Positions 36,666-48,701 of a DNA stretch of 64,000 nucleotides are shown here, piece after piece (positions within the stretch are counted from its first letter, which is position 1; every line of letters begins with the position of its first letter). Both the position numbers and the translations under genes were made by a program. The notes beneath the pieces are model-generated. The model was given only the letters and a program-made list of their open reading frames with translations, had not been told where the DNA came from and did not search any database. This DNA comes from Xanthomonas sp. 3793 (lineage in GTDB: Bacteria > Pseudomonadota > Gammaproteobacteria > Xanthomonadales > Xanthomonadaceae), in the NCBI RefSeq assembly GCF_024806835.1, contig NZ_JANTYU010000003.1, positions 124,001 to 188,000 of the forward strand, read 5' to 3'.

Positions 36666-37133
36666 TCACTTCCAGAACTTCCAGCTGGATGTCTTGCGAG
36701 GCAATTCAATCCCGTTTGCACGCGTCCTCAGGAACTCCAGATGCTTGGGATCCTCGCTGGCGAAAACGTCAGGACCGTCCCCCATGTAAGCCCGCATGAG
36801 CTCATCTGCCGAGCGATCAAGATTGCCAGGCTCAAGCTGGCACTGCCCAAGTCGCAGATGGATGAACGGGTTCCCAAGTGCGCCAGGGCACTGCATGGCA
36901 TGTGACAGGTTGTCGCGACCTGCCGTGAAATCTCCACTGCGAAAATTGGCATCGCCGACCGCAGCGAGTATCCACGTCGCCGCCCGCCAGTCCTGCTTGG
37001 GATCGGGCAACACGTTCCAGGCCGACCAATACGCCTCCAGCGCCGAAGGAAAATCGCCCGCTTCGGCATGCCGATCGCCCAGCGCGCACAGACGGTCGAG
37101 TTCCGCGCTCGTTTCCAGCGAGAGTTCAAGCAC
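36666..37133 (-). CDS. Tetratricopeptide-repeat hypothetical protein
   Basis: A 155-residue helical protein. LDRLCALGDRHAEAGDFPSALEAYWSAWNVLPDP is a typical TPR helix pair. LAAVGDANFRSGDFTAGRDNLSHAM and FIHLRLGQCQLEPGNLDRSADELMRAYM add two more. The GTG at 37133 is chosen because GGAG lies about 8 nt upstream; a GTG at 37163 is also open, and there is no ATG near the start. Similar single-domain TPR proteins are often immunity-like or scaffold proteins, but no toxin gene is adjacent, so I leave the function open. Confidence 0.7.
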   Translation of the reverse strand: MLELSLETSAELDRLCALGDRHAEAGDFPSALEAYWSAWNVLPDPKQDWRAATWILAAVGDANFRSGDFTAGRDNLSHAMQCPGALGNPFIHLRLGQCQLEPGNLDRSADELMRAYMGDGPDVFASEDPKHLEFLRTRANGIELPRKTSSWKFWK

Positions 37134-37425
37134 CTGGTGATCTCCGGTCGGCCCTGACAACACTCAGGTGGGGCAACACTGTTTCACTGCAAGGCGGGCC
37201 TAGCCGATGTCGGGGGATCGGTATGCCCACCCTGACTCCACCGTTCCATCAGCACTGCCCGCACCCTCCGATGGCTGCTCAGCGCGTTTGTCGGCCGCTC
37301 CTGGCGCAGAGTCACTGCGATGACGGCAGTCGCCCACACACCACGTGAGGTCATTGTCCAGCCGATGCGACTGCTTTCGACAATGTCATCAAGCGATAGA
37401 CGCTAGCGCGCGGATGCTGACACGC

Positions 37426-38373
37426 TCACTGCGGCCAAAGCGAGCGAATTGCCGCAATGCCTTGCGCGCCATGCGAGCGTGCTTCGCGCAGATCGGCCAC
37501 CTGCATGCCGCCGAGTGCGTAGATCGGCAACGACACCTGCTCGCGCAGGGTTTCGAAGCCGTCCCATCCCAGCGGAGTCGCATCCGGATGCGATGCGGTG
37601 GCCTGCACCGGGCCCAGCACCGCAAAATCGCAGCCCAGCCGCTGCGCATGACGCAAGTCCTCCAACCCATGGCAAGAAGCGGCCACCGGTTGTTCTGCGG
37701 GCAGCGGACGTTCCTGCAAACCGGCCAACTGCTCCGATCCCAGATGCACGCCGATTCCAAGTTCCGCGGCCAGTGCGACATCGCGATTGAGCAACAGCTG
37801 TGCGCGTGCACGGCCGCGCAGGGTCAGCACCTGATGCAACAACGCCTGCCAACGCGCCGGCGCGACCTGGCGCCCGCGCAGCTGGATGCGGGTCACACCG
37901 TCCTGCAGCGCGCGCTCCAGGCCCTCCAGCCAGCGCGCATCGTCGTCGGGCTCGGGCGTGATCAGATAGCGGTCGGGCTGACGCAGCACACCCACTACCG
38001 GCACATCGGCCGGCGGCATCGAATAGCGGGTGAGCTTGTCGGCGGCCACCCAGGTCATCGCCTGGCCCTCGCGCCCGCGCGGGCTGCCTTTCCAGGACGT
38101 GATGTGACGCACCTCCAGGCGCAGGCGCTTGTCCGGATACAGCTGCGGCACGTCCATGATCCATTCGCCGACCTGGGCCTCGATGCCGAGTTCTTCATTG
38201 AGCTCGCGCACCAGCGCCTGCTCGGAGGTTTCGCCGGGCTCGCGCTTGCCGCCAGGGAATTCCCACAGGCCGGGCATGTCGCGGGTTTCGGTACGACGCG
38301 TCAGCAGGATCCGGCCGCGCGGGTCGGTGATCACGCCGGCGACGACGTGGATGGAGCGAAGGGAATCGGGCAT
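37426..38373 (-). CDS. Nudix hydrolase (MutT-like) fused to a ThiE-like domain
   Basis: A 315-residue two-domain protein. Residues 1-130 are a MutT-type Nudix hydrolase with the Nudix box GGKREPGETSEQALVRELNEELGI, which in MutT removes 8-oxo-dGTP from the nucleotide pool. Residues 140-315 are a thiamine-phosphate-synthase-like TIM barrel (IQLRGRQVAPARW, LLLNRD, GVHLGSEQL, DFAVLGPVQATASHPDATPLGWD, LPIYALGGM and a closing GIAAIRSLW). This fusion is widespread in proteobacteria; whether the ThiE half is active is unclear. ATG at 38373. Confidence 0.9.
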   Translation of the reverse strand: MPDSLRSIHVVAGVITDPRGRILLTRRTETRDMPGLWEFPGGKREPGETSEQALVRELNEELGIEAQVGEWIMDVPQLYPDKRLRLEVRHITSWKGSPRGREGQAMTWVAADKLTRYSMPPADVPVVGVLRQPDRYLITPEPDDDARWLEGLERALQDGVTRIQLRGRQVAPARWQALLHQVLTLRGRARAQLLLNRDVALAAELGIGVHLGSEQLAGLQERPLPAEQPVAASCHGLEDLRHAQRLGCDFAVLGPVQATASHPDATPLGWDGFETLREQVSLPIYALGGMQVADLREARSHGAQGIAAIRSLWPQ

Positions 38374-38419
38374 GCAACAAGAGTGCCGCGAGTGAGCGGT
38401 TCAACGCAATCGCTTGGGG

Positions 38420-38500
38420 GCTGGGATTGGGGAGTGGGGATTCGGGATTGGTCAAAGCGCAGCACGTGTGCTTCTGCCAATCCCCAATCCCCAATCCCGC
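38420..38500. repeat. Mirrored GGGATT cassette 1
   Basis: Four or five GGGATTx units (38420-38451) face a CCAATCCC array (38477-38500) across about 25 bases. The two arrays can fold into one long GC-rich hairpin between the convergent-side ends of the Nudix-ThiE and VOC genes. Confidence 0.8.
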
Positions 38501-38501
38501 C

Positions 38502-38870
38502 CTACAGCGGCTGCCCGATCCGCCACAGCACGCCACTGGGATCGTGCAGGGTGAAATCGCGCGCGCCCCAGGGCCGGTCTTCCGGCGCGCTAAAGCTCAC
38601 ACCGAACTGCTCATCCAACCCCAGGTCATGCACGTGCTGCCACCACCCATCGGCATCGTCCACCCACAGATGCAGCATCAGGTTTTCGGCCAGCTCACGC
38701 ACATAGAAATCCTGCAGCAGGAACGCGCAGTGCGCACCGTGCCGAAAGCAGGTCACGTTGCCCACCTCGTCCTCCTGCACGAAGCCCAGCGCACGATAGA
38801 ACCGCTGCGACAGCGCGTAATCGCGCGCAGGCACGAACACTTTCAATTGCTGGCTGGACAGCAGCGTCAT
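38502..38870 (-). CDS. VOC family (bleomycin resistance-like) protein
   Basis: A 122-residue protein. MTLLSSQQLKVFVPARDYALSQRFYRALGF opens the first module and LMLHLWVDDADGWWQHVHDLGL begins the second, with DFTLHDPSGVLWRIGQPL at the end. This is the VOC superfamily fold. The start at 38870 is chosen from this pattern; the frame is open to 39320 without conserved sequence. The GGGATT cassette begins directly after its stop. No substrate can be named. Confidence 0.85.
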   Translation of the reverse strand: MTLLSSQQLKVFVPARDYALSQRFYRALGFVQEDEVGNVTCFRHGAHCAFLLQDFYVRELAENLMLHLWVDDADGWWQHVHDLGLDEQFGVSFSAPEDRPWGARDFTLHDPSGVLWRIGQPL

Positions 38871-39341
38871 GACCGCACTCCCCGCAGGATATGGATCGAG
38901 CATACGCCCCGCGGTGGCGCAGGCGGGGAAGCTTGCATGCAGCGGGGCGCAGTTGGCACCCGTGCGCGATGGACAAGCGGGTAACGAACCTGCCAGGCCG
39001 AGGCGCACCGGGACAGAACTCATCGAGCTGCTCGAACTCTTCTGGCGTCTGTGCCGTGGTTTCCAGGCATGACCTGGCAACGATGCAGGCCACGCCGTTG
39101 GCAAAGAGGCCGTTGGCAGAAATTTGGCCAAAGGCACGAAACCTGAGTGTGGCCTCGGATCCGGCCTGCGACATCCCCTTTCCTGCTTCAAGCGCCCCCA
39201 GGGATCCCATCCGTAAGCAGAGCCCCTTTGGTAAGGGGGCGCGCCAACGGCGCGGGGATCGGAAGCAAGGACCGTGCACCCAGCGTCCGCGCAGCGGACG
39301 CTGGGTGTGCAGCCCGCCAAGCGGGCTGCACCACGGTCAGC
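38871..39341. other. 471-bp region between the VOC gene and secA
   Basis: I see no supported gene. The right-hand 63 bp (39279-39341) belong to the three-hairpin structure at the end of secA. The rest shows no clear repeat or promoter. Confidence 0.5.

Positions 39342-39360
<19 letters not shown>
39279..39360. repeat. Three consecutive hairpins at the 3' end of secA
   Basis: Hairpin A: 39331-39360 is an exact 30-base palindrome centred on CTCAG/CTGAG and includes the secA stop codon. Hairpin B: GTGCAGCCCG (39307-39316) with CGGGCTGCAC (39322-39331), loop CCAAG. Hairpin C: CCCAGCGTCCGC (39279-39290) with GCGGACGCTGGG (39294-39305), loop GCA. A, B and C touch or nearly touch, and no T-run follows in the secA direction. 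Confidence 0.8.
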
Positions 39361-42080
<2,720 letters not shown>

Positions 42081-42139
42081 TGAAGAAACCGGTTGAAAAG
42101 GAACGGTTTGACCGACGCCGGTCCCAAGACCCGACCGCC

Positions 42140-42170
42140 GTAAACGAAACAGGGCGCACTGCGCCCTGTC
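42140..42170 (-). terminator. Terminator of the M23 peptidase gene
   Basis: ACAGGGCGC and GCGCCCTGT (42149-42157 with 42161-42169) form a 9-bp stem with a 3-base loop. In the minus direction it is followed by TTTCGTTTA. It lies between the M23 peptidase stop and the secA start. Confidence 0.8.
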
Positions 42171-42245
42171 ATGGCAACACCCTATTGTAGCTTGGGGCGA
42201 GCCTTCACGAATCAAGCACCTCCGCCGGAGCGTGCCGTGCCTTCG

Positions 42246-43190
42246 TCAACCGCGCCCTCGGCGCCCTACCGGCGTGTTGGTGTCGCCCAGGAACTTGCGC
42301 GGATTGACCACGCGACCATCGGCCCAGACCTCGAAGTGCACGTGCGCACCGGTGGAACGACCACTGGAACCGGCCCTGGCCACCTGCTGCCCGGCGCGCA
42401 CCAGATCGCCTACCTTCACCACCAGGCGCGAGTTGTGCGCGTAGCGGGTCACGTAGCCGTTGCCATGGTCCACTTCCACCACGTTGCCGTAGCCGCCACG
42501 CACACCGGCGTAGCTGACCACGCCATCGGCGACCGACATCACCGGATCGCCCACGTTGGCGTGGAAGTCCACACCCTTGTGGAAGGCCGAGCCGCCGTCG
42601 AACGGATCGGCGCGGCCACCAAAGCCCGAGGTGATATAGGTGTTGCGGATCGGCATCCGCGAGGGCACCGAATTCTGCTCGAGCTGATGATCGAACATCA
42701 GCGAAGCCAGCACGTTCAGTTGCTGGCCGGAGGCGGAGAACTGCTGTTCGACCTGCCCCAGCGTCTGCTTGAGCGTTTCCACCGGCATGTCGCTGACCGG
42801 CTCGTCGCCGCCACCGACGCCGACCGGCGCGTCAAAGTCGAACTCGCCATCCTTCAACTTGCCCATTTCGGTCAGCCGCTCGCCCAACGCGTTGAGGCGG
42901 GTGGCCTGCGCCTGCAGCTCGCCCATGCGTGCGGCCAGTGCATTGACCTGCGCCTGCGAGGCGCGCTGCGCCTGGGCCAGCTCGGCCTGTTGCTGCGCGA
43001 CCTTGGCCTGCAGCGCGGAATTGGTCACCATGCCGGTGGCGGTGCTTGCGCCGACGCCAATCAACATGCCCAGCCCAAGCACGGCGCCGAGGACGACCAT
43101 CGGTCGATCCGCGGCAAAGCCCTGGAACTGTCGGGCTACACGCTGTACCCGGGTTTCGCGAGATTTGATTACAACTTTCTTCAACGCCAT
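42246..43190 (-). CDS. M23 family metallopeptidase (membrane-anchored)
   Basis: A 314-residue protein. An N-terminal membrane helix PMVVLGAVLGLGMLIGVGAS (about 30-50) is followed by a coiled coil (LQAKVAQQQAELAQAQRASQAQVNALAARM, about 61-90). A C-terminal LytM/M23 zinc peptidase domain follows: FHKGVDFHANVGDPV, YGNVVEVDHGNGYVTRYAHNS and the HVHFEV zinc motif are intact, so it could cleave peptidoglycan cross-links. It resembles the divisome/elongasome-associated M23 proteins found beside secA. Its ATG abuts the divergent DciA-like gene. Confidence 0.9.
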   Translation of the reverse strand: MALKKVVIKSRETRVQRVARQFQGFAADRPMVVLGAVLGLGMLIGVGASTATGMVTNSALQAKVAQQQAELAQAQRASQAQVNALAARMGELQAQATRLNALGERLTEMGKLKDGEFDFDAPVGVGGGDEPVSDMPVETLKQTLGQVEQQFSASGQQLNVLASLMFDHQLEQNSVPSRMPIRNTYITSGFGGRADPFDGGSAFHKGVDFHANVGDPVMSVADGVVSYAGVRGGYGNVVEVDHGNGYVTRYAHNSRLVVKVGDLVRAGQQVARAGSSGRSTGAHVHFEVWADGRVVNPRKFLGDTNTPVGRRGRG

Positions 43191-43193
43191 ATG
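43188..43193. promoter_or_regulatory. CATATG hexamer carrying two divergent start codons
   Basis: The six bases CATATG contain the ATG of the M23 peptidase gene on the minus strand (43190-43188) and the ATG of the DciA-like gene on the plus strand (43191-43193). There is no spacer between the two genes, so each ribosome-binding site and promoter must lie inside the other's coding sequence. Use of ATG 43200 for DciA would leave only 9 bp. Confidence 0.75.
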
Positions 43194-43637
43194 AGTGTCA
43201 TGTCCAAGCCCAAGTCCAACGCACGCAACCCTTCCGCTCCGCAGCAGGCCATCGAGGCCGCGCTGGGTGAAAAGGCTGGCGACCCCTTGCGTCGAGCCTT
43301 GTGGCTCGATGCGCTGGACCGGCAGTTGCGCCCCCTGTTACCGCCCCATCTGGCGACCCGTTGCCGGTTGGCCAATGTCCGAGGCGAACAGCTCGTTTTT
43401 CTGGTTGATTCACCGATCTGGCATGCCAAGGTGCGGCTCGCCGAGACCCAACTTCTTGATGCCGCCCGATCCATCGGGTTGAAGGCCACCGCAGTGACCG
43501 TCAAGACGGCAAGCACTCCGCTGCATTCCCCAACACAGCAGAACCGCGACCGTCCACGGCCGGTGTCCGAAGCCACGCACAAGGGTCTGCGCGAGGCACT
43601 GGCATCCTTGCAGGACGTCTTGCCGACCAAGCGGTGA
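43191..43637 (+). CDS. DciA-like DUF721 family protein
   Basis: A 148-residue protein. DPLRRALWLDALDRQLRPLLPPHLATRCRLANVRGEQLVFLVDSPIWHAKVRLAETQLLDAARSI is the DUF721 domain found in the bacterial helicase-loader DciA. That protein brings DnaB to the origin in bacteria lacking DnaC/DnaI. The N and C termini look disordered. The start is ATG 43191 (MSVMSKPK) or ATG 43200 (MSKPK). In relatives DUF721 genes likewise sit close to secA and lpxC. The assignment to DciA rests on the domain alone. Confidence 0.82.
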   Translation: MSVMSKPKSNARNPSAPQQAIEAALGEKAGDPLRRALWLDALDRQLRPLLPPHLATRCRLANVRGEQLVFLVDSPIWHAKVRLAETQLLDAARSIGLKATAVTVKTASTPLHSPTQQNRDRPRPVSEATHKGLREALASLQDVLPTKR

Positions 43638-43953
43638 CATCCTTGCCGTCGTCTCCGGGCGGCCAGCAGCGCGTGAAAAGATTGCGAAGACCACGCACGA
43701 CCCGACGCATCCTAGCGGTCATGGCGCCCGCAGGAGTTAGAGAAGTCTTAAATAAAAGTTAAGCCGCGGGACGAAATTCGAGCGGGTTCACACTTTTGAT
43801 GCCAATTGCGGCATTCCCTGACACATCGTCAGGCAGTGAGCGCAGTCGGCGAGCGGTCGTCAGGCAAGTGCAGGGGTTGGCCGAACGCAGGCGGGGCCAG
43901 CGCCGCCTGGCAGGGCCGCACCAACCCGAAAGCGACGCGGCAGGGTGGCGTTC
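43638..43953. other. 316-bp convergent gap between the DciA-like gene and lpxC
   Basis: An AT-rich patch at 43738-43765 contains CTTAA (43747-43751) facing TTAAG (43759-43763), a weak hairpin that might end one or both convergent genes. I see nothing else. Confidence 0.4.
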
Positions 43954-44865
43954 TCAGGCGTAGACGGGGCTGGCGTAGGTCACCGGCGGTTGCTCGGTGC
44001 CTTCGGGGAAGCTGACCCATTCCCAGGCGGCCTGATCCGCCAGCAACGCGCGCACCAGCTTGTTGTTGAGCGCATGGCCGGATTTGAAACCTTCATAGGC
44101 GCCCAGGATGGCGCCGCCAGCCAGATACAGGTCGCCGATGGCATCCAGGATCTTGTGGCGCACGAATTCGTTGGTGTAGCGCAGGCCATCCTCGTTGAGC
44201 ACGCGGAACTCGTCCAGCACGATGGCGTTGTCCATCGAACCGCCCAGGCCCAGATTGCGCTCGCGCATGTACTCAAGGTCGCGCATGAAACCGAAGGTCC
44301 GGGCGCGCGAGATTTCCTTGACGTAGGCCGAGGTGGAGAATTCGATTTCCTGGCGCGATTGCTTGGCCGGGATCATCGGGTGATTGAATTCGATGGTGAA
44401 GCCCAACTTGTAGCCGTCGTACGGCTCGAAACGCGCAACCTTGTCGCCCTCTCGCACTTCCACCGTCTGCTTGATGCGGATGAAGCGCTTGGCCTTGTTC
44501 TGCTCGACGATCCCTGCAGACTGCAGCAGGAACACGAACGGGCCGGACGAACCGTCCATGATCGGCAACTCGGCCGAGGACAGTTCGACGATGACGTTGT
44601 CCACACCCAGGCCGGCCAGTGCCGACATCAGGTGTTCGACGGTCTGGATCTTGGCGCCGTTGCAGGTCAGGCCTGTGCACAGCGTGGTCTCGGTGACCAG
44701 CTCGGCATCGGCGGGGACTTCGACGACCGGTTCCAGGTCCACACGCCGGAACACCACGCCATGATCGACCGGGGCCGGTCGTAGCGTCATGTACACCTTG
44801 TCGCCGCTATGCAGGCCGACGCCGGTGGCGCGAATGGTGTTCTTGAGAGTGCGTTGCTGGGTCAT
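43954..44865 (-). CDS. lpxC: UDP-3-O-acyl-N-acetylglucosamine deacetylase
   Basis: A 303-residue zinc enzyme that catalyses the first committed step of lipid A synthesis. The zinc ligands are His in [11 protein letters not shown] (about 79) and the His/Asp of HKILDAIGD (about 237-241). The catalytic His is in FKSGHALNN (about 264). The start [21 protein letters not shown] is conserved. It lies downstream of ftsZ in the usual dcw-edge position, separated by the ftsZ terminator, so it likely has its own promoter in 44866-44984. Confidence 0.97.
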   Translation of the reverse strand: MTQQRTLKNTIRATGVGLHSGDKVYMTLRPAPVDHGVVFRRVDLEPVVEVPADAELVTETTLCTGLTCNGAKIQTVEHLMSALAGLGVDNVIVELSSAELPIMDGSSGPFVFLLQSAGIVEQNKAKRFIRIKQTVEVREGDKVARFEPYDGYKLGFTIEFNHPMIPAKQSRQEIEFSTSAYVKEISRARTFGFMRDLEYMRERNLGLGGSMDNAIVLDEFRVLNEDGLRYTNEFVRHKILDAIGDLYLAGGAILGAYEGFKSGHALNNKLVRALLADQAAWEWVSFPEGTEQPPVTYASPVYA

Positions 44866-44984
44866 GTGCGAAGTCTGGGGGAACGATGCAGACAGACGCT
44901 GAACAGACTGTCTAATCCAGTGAGATTATCCGAATTTTAACAAGTTGCGCGTGAGGAAAGGTGTCATACCGCTGTCTTGCCACT

Positions 44985-45017
44985 GCAAAAGCTGCCGGAT
45001 CGTGACCGATCCGGCAG
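44985..45017 (-). terminator. Terminator downstream of ftsZ
   Basis: CTGCCGGATCG (44992-45002) pairs with CGATCCGGCAG (45007-45017), an 11-bp stem with a 4-base loop. In the minus direction it is followed by CTTTTGC. It separates ftsZ from lpxC. Confidence 0.85.
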
Positions 45018-45095
45018 AAAAGGACATGACATGGCAGCCCCGACAGCTGTCGGGTCGGACGGGCTACGCCGCCGTAGCGACGTAGCCGACGCCCA

Positions 45096-46331
45096 TCAGT
45101 CGGCCTGGCGGCGCAGGAACGCCGGGATATCCAGGTAATCGTTGGGCAGGTCTGCAGCCGGCGGTGCGGCATTGCCGGCACTGTGGCTGCTGCCGACCGA
45201 GTCGCTGCTCGGACGGCGCAGGCCCAGGCCCATGCTGCCGCCGACGGCCTTGGACACCGCGTCGCCGCTGGTGGTGTCGAAGTCGCCGAATTCCGGCTGG
45301 CCGGTGGTGGCGTTGCGCACCAGCTTGATCGGCGCGCGCTGGTCCGGACGCTGGGTCTGGCGGGCGACGGCACGGTTCAGGCCGGTGGCCACCACGGTCA
45401 CGCGCACTTCGTCCTGCATGTCCGGGTCGAGCACGGTGCCGACGACCACGGTGGCATCTTCGGATGCGAAGGCTTCGATGGTGCGGCCGATCTCGTCGAA
45501 CTCGGACATGGTGAAGTCCGGGCCGGCGGTGATGTTGACCAGGATGCCGTTGGCACCGGCCAGGTTGACGTCGTCCAGCAGCGGGTTCTGGATGGCGGCT
45601 TCGGCAGCGGCCTGTGCGCGATCGTCGCCGCGAGCCGAACCGGTGCCCATCATGGCCAGGCCCATTTCCGACATCACGGTGCGCACGTCGGCGAAGTCGA
45701 CGTTGATCAGGCCCGGACGCACGATCAGGTCGGCGATGCCCTGCACGGCGCCCTGCAGCACGTCGTTGGCAGCGCGGAAGGCCTGGATCATGGTGGCGTT
45801 GCGGCCGAGCACGGTGATCAGCTTTTCATTGGGGATGGTGATCAGCGAGTCGCAATGCTGGCTCAGTTCCTCGATGCCCTTCAGCGCGACCTGCATGCGG
45901 CGACGGCCTTCGAACGGGAACGGCTTGGTGACCACGGCCACGGTCAGGATGCCCATTTCCTTGGCCAGCTGCGCAACGACCGGTGCAGCACCGGTGCCGG
46001 TGCCGCCGCCCATGCCGGCGGTGATGAACACCATGTCCGCGCCCTGCAGCGCGTCCATGATGCGCTCGCGATCTTCCAGCGCGGCCTGGCGGCCGACCTC
46101 CGGATTGGCGCCGGCGCCCAGGCCCTTGGTGACGTTGGTGCCGAGCTGCAGCTGCAACTTGGCGCCGCAGTTCTTGATCGCCTGCGAGTCGGTGTTGGCG
46201 GTGATGAATTCCACGCCATCGACATTGGTGTTGACCATGTGCGCAACCGCGTTGCCGCCGCCGCCGCCTACGCCAACGACCTTGATGACCGCGTTGGGAG
46301 CCATCTTTTCGATCAGTTCAAAATGTGCCAT
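45096..46331 (-). CDS. ftsZ: Cell division protein FtsZ
   Basis: A 411-residue tubulin-like GTPase that forms the cytokinetic ring. The tubulin signature [14 protein letters not shown] is complete. The start [28 protein letters not shown] is at ATG 46331, with AAGAGG upstream. A T7-loop [11 protein letters not shown] and the C-terminal FtsA/ZipA-binding [13 protein letters not shown] are present. It is the last cell-division gene of the dcw run. A GGGATT cassette occupies its leader. Confidence 0.98.
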   Translation of the reverse strand: MAHFELIEKMAPNAVIKVVGVGGGGGNAVAHMVNTNVDGVEFITANTDSQAIKNCGAKLQLQLGTNVTKGLGAGANPEVGRQAALEDRERIMDALQGADMVFITAGMGGGTGTGAAPVVAQLAKEMGILTVAVVTKPFPFEGRRRMQVALKGIEELSQHCDSLITIPNEKLITVLGRNATMIQAFRAANDVLQGAVQGIADLIVRPGLINVDFADVRTVMSEMGLAMMGTGSARGDDRAQAAAEAAIQNPLLDDVNLAGANGILVNITAGPDFTMSEFDEIGRTIEAFASEDATVVVGTVLDPDMQDEVRVTVVATGLNRAVARQTQRPDQRAPIKLVRNATTGQPEFGDFDTTSGDAVSKAVGGSMGLGLRRPSSDSVGSSHSAGNAAPPAADLPNDYLDIPAFLRRQAD

Positions 46332-46347
46332 GTCAGTGTCCTCTTGA

Positions 46348-46613
46348 GCCGGGATTGGGGAGTGGGGAGTGGGGATTCGCAAAAGCGAGGCTCCCTGCCC
46401 ACTCCGCATCACGGCGAGTGTTGTTGTTTGAAAGTCGGGATTCGTGTGCCTGGGCCATGGATGCGCTGTTGCGCTCCACGACTCACCGCACCTACTCCTC
46501 GACGCAATGCCTGCAAAAAAGTTTACCGCCTACCCGCTCACCGCTCTCCACTTATCTTCGCCGCTGCCCTGCTTTTCTTTCGCTCTTGCCAATCCCAAAT
46601 CCCGAATCCCGGC
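46348..46613. repeat. Mirrored GGGATT cassette 2 (ftsA-ftsZ gap)
   Basis: A GGGATT/GGGAGT array (46348-46379) begins GCCGGGATT. A facing array (46588-46613) ends AATCCCGGC. The 209 bases between are not repeat. The element spans almost the whole 285-bp gap between ftsA and ftsZ, with the first array 17 bp before the ftsZ ATG. Confidence 0.75.
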
Positions 46614-46616
46614 TCC

Positions 46617-47852
46617 TCAGAATTCGCCGCGATACCAGTTCTTCAATTTCTTGAACAAGCTGCCCGCGCGTCCGGTCGGGATCGACGGGCGACGCGGGTG
46701 TTCGATCTGACTGCCCATCAGCAGCAGGCCCACGCCTGAGGCGTGCACCGGGTTGCCGACGACCTCACCCAGGCCGGTGACGTGCTGCGGAATGCCCACG
46801 CGCACCGGCATCTGCAGCATTTCTTCGGCCAGTTCGACCACGCCTTCCATCTTCGAGGCGCCGCCGGTGAGCACCATGCCGGCGCGCACCATTTCCTCGA
46901 AGCCGGAACGGCGCAGTTCGGCCTGCACCATCTCGAAGATTTCTTCGTAACGGCCCTGCACTGCCTGCGCCAGCGCATGCCGCGGCATGCGTCGCGGCGG
47001 GCGGTCGCCCACCGACGGCACCTGGATGCTTTCTTCAGCGGTGGCCAGCTGCGCCAGTGCGCAGGCGTAACGCACCTTGATCTGCTCGGCTTCCGGCGTG
47101 GGCGTGCGCAGCATGTGCGCGATGTCGTTGGTGACGTGGTCGCCGGCGATCGGCAGCGAGGCGGTATGGCAGATCGCGCCCTGCACGTAGACCGCCAGGT
47201 CGGTGGTGCCAGCGCCGATATCCACCAGCACCACGCCCAGTTCGCGTTCGTCGGCGGTCAATACCGCCACGCTGGAAGCCAGCGACGACAGCACCAGGTC
47301 GTCCACCTGCAGGCCGCACTTCTGCACGCACTTGGTGATGTTGGCCGCGGCCGACTGCGCGCACACCACCAGATGCGCGTGCACCTCCAGGCGCACGCCG
47401 GTCATGCCGACCGGATTGCGGATGCCTTCCTGCGAATCGTCCAGCACGTATTCGCGCGGGATCGCATGCAGGATGCGCTGGTCGGCGGGAATGGCCACGG
47501 CCTTGGCCGCATCCAGCACGCGCTCCAGATCGCTCCAGGTCACTTCGCCGTCGCGGATCGGCACGATGCCGGGCGAGTTCTTGCACTGCACGTGGTTGCC
47601 GGAAATCGACGCATACACCGAACGGATCTCGCAGCCGGCCATCAGCTCGGCCTCTTCGACCGCACGCTGGATCGACTGCACGGTGGATTCGATATCCACC
47701 ACCACGCCGCGCTTGAGACCGCGCGATTCATGCGAACCGATGCCGATCACTTCGATCGGATTGCCGGGCGAGTACTCGCCGACCAGCGCGACGACCTTGG
47801 AGGTGCCGATATCCAGTCCAACGATGAGGGATTTGTCGCCTTTGCGGTTCAT
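46617..47852 (-). CDS. ftsA: Cell division protein FtsA
   Basis: A 411-residue actin-like protein that tethers FtsZ to the membrane. LIVGLDIGTSKVVALVGE (phosphate 1), GVVLVDIGAGTTDLAVY (phosphate 2) and VLTGGASKMEGV (adenosine motif) are intact. The 1C-domain region lies between them. The C terminus LFKKLKNWYRGEF is the amphipathic membrane-targeting helix. The ATG 47852 overlaps the ftsQ stop (ATGA). Confidence 0.97.
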   Translation of the reverse strand: MNRKGDKSLIVGLDIGTSKVVALVGEYSPGNPIEVIGIGSHESRGLKRGVVVDIESTVQSIQRAVEEAELMAGCEIRSVYASISGNHVQCKNSPGIVPIRDGEVTWSDLERVLDAAKAVAIPADQRILHAIPREYVLDDSQEGIRNPVGMTGVRLEVHAHLVVCAQSAAANITKCVQKCGLQVDDLVLSSLASSVAVLTADERELGVVLVDIGAGTTDLAVYVQGAICHTASLPIAGDHVTNDIAHMLRTPTPEAEQIKVRYACALAQLATAEESIQVPSVGDRPPRRMPRHALAQAVQGRYEEIFEMVQAELRRSGFEEMVRAGMVLTGGASKMEGVVELAEEMLQMPVRVGIPQHVTGLGEVVGNPVHASGVGLLLMGSQIEHPRRPSIPTGRAGSLFKKLKNWYRGEF

Positions 47853-48685
47853 GTCTTAAAGCCGGGATTCGGGATTTGGGATTCGGGATTGGAGAAAAGC
47901 GGGGTATGGGTGCGAGGGAGTTGCAGCACGACCGTGTGGTGTGCGGCGGGCGTGGCCGGCGGAGGTTTTTTCTTGGTCTCGGGCGCCGCGTTTTCCATAT
48001 TCCGTTCGACCGTGAAGCCGTTGGTGTAACGCAGGTCGGCGCGCGCGATCGGGCGCTGCGGGTCGGCCAGCTGCGGCAGCACGCGGGCGAACCGCTGCAG
48101 GCGCGCGCGCGCATCGTCGCGGCCGATCACGATCTGCACGCCGTTGCTCAGGCCCAGCGACCAGCTGCCGCGCGCGTCCATCTCCAGGCGATCCACATCC
48201 AGCCCGGTCGGCGCAAACAACGCGCGCGACTCGTTGTACAGCGCAACCACATCCTGGGTCTTGCTGTCCGGGCCGCCGAGTTGCGGCAACTTGAAATCCT
48301 TCAACAACGGCGGGGTGCGGAACAGCCGGCCCTGCTCGGACAGCATGCGGTCGGTACCCCAGCGCGCGAACGGCTTGTGCTCGGTCACGCGTACTTCCAG
48401 CACGTCCGGCCAACGCTTGCGCACCTGCGCGCTTTCCACCCACGGCAGCCGCGCGATGGCGTCTTGTGCGTTCTGCAACTTCACTGCGAAAAAGCCCGAG
48501 CGCGCATACGGCAACACCACCGCGCGCAATTCTTCGGCCGGCACCCGCTTGAAATCGCCGGACACCCGCAACTTCGCCAACGGCCACCGCTCCGCACCCA
48601 CCCACCCGTTGAGCACGGCCACCACCGGCAACGCGACCAGCGCTACCGCGATCAACCAGGCCAGGATGCGCAGGGTGGCGTTCAT
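47849..48685 (-). CDS. ftsQ: Cell division protein FtsQ
   Basis: A 278-residue bitopic divisome protein. One membrane helix RILAWLIAVALVALPVVAVL lies at about 5-24. The POTRA domain (LRVSGDFKRVPAEELRAVVLPY... FFAVKLQNAQDAIARLPWVESAQVRKRWPDVLEVRVTEH) and the FtsQ beta domain follow. The start at 48685 is used; the frame runs upstream through a repeat cassette and must not be counted. Its last residues, SNPESQIPNPGFKT, are encoded by a GGGATT repeat array and are not FtsQ-like. Confidence 0.93.
   Translation of the reverse strand: MNATLRILAWLIAVALVALPVVAVLNGWVGAERWPLAKLRVSGDFKRVPAEELRAVVLPYARSGFFAVKLQNAQDAIARLPWVESAQVRKRWPDVLEVRVTEHKPFARWGTDRMLSEQGRLFRTPPLLKDFKLPQLGGPDSKTQDVVALYNESRALFAPTGLDVDRLEMDARGSWSLGLSNGVQIVIGRDDARARLQRFARVLPQLADPQRPIARADLRYTNGFTVERNMENAAPETKKKPPPATPAAHHTVVLQLPRTHTPLFSNPESQIPNPGFKT
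47861..47893. repeat. GGGATT array 3, single orientation, inside ftsQ
   Basis: GCCGGGATTCGGGATTTGGGATTCGGGATT lies entirely in the 3' coding end of ftsQ, 9 bp before the ftsA start. No facing partner array is seen. Confidence 0.75.
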
Positions 48686-48701
48686 GGGTGTGCTCCGCAC
48701 A

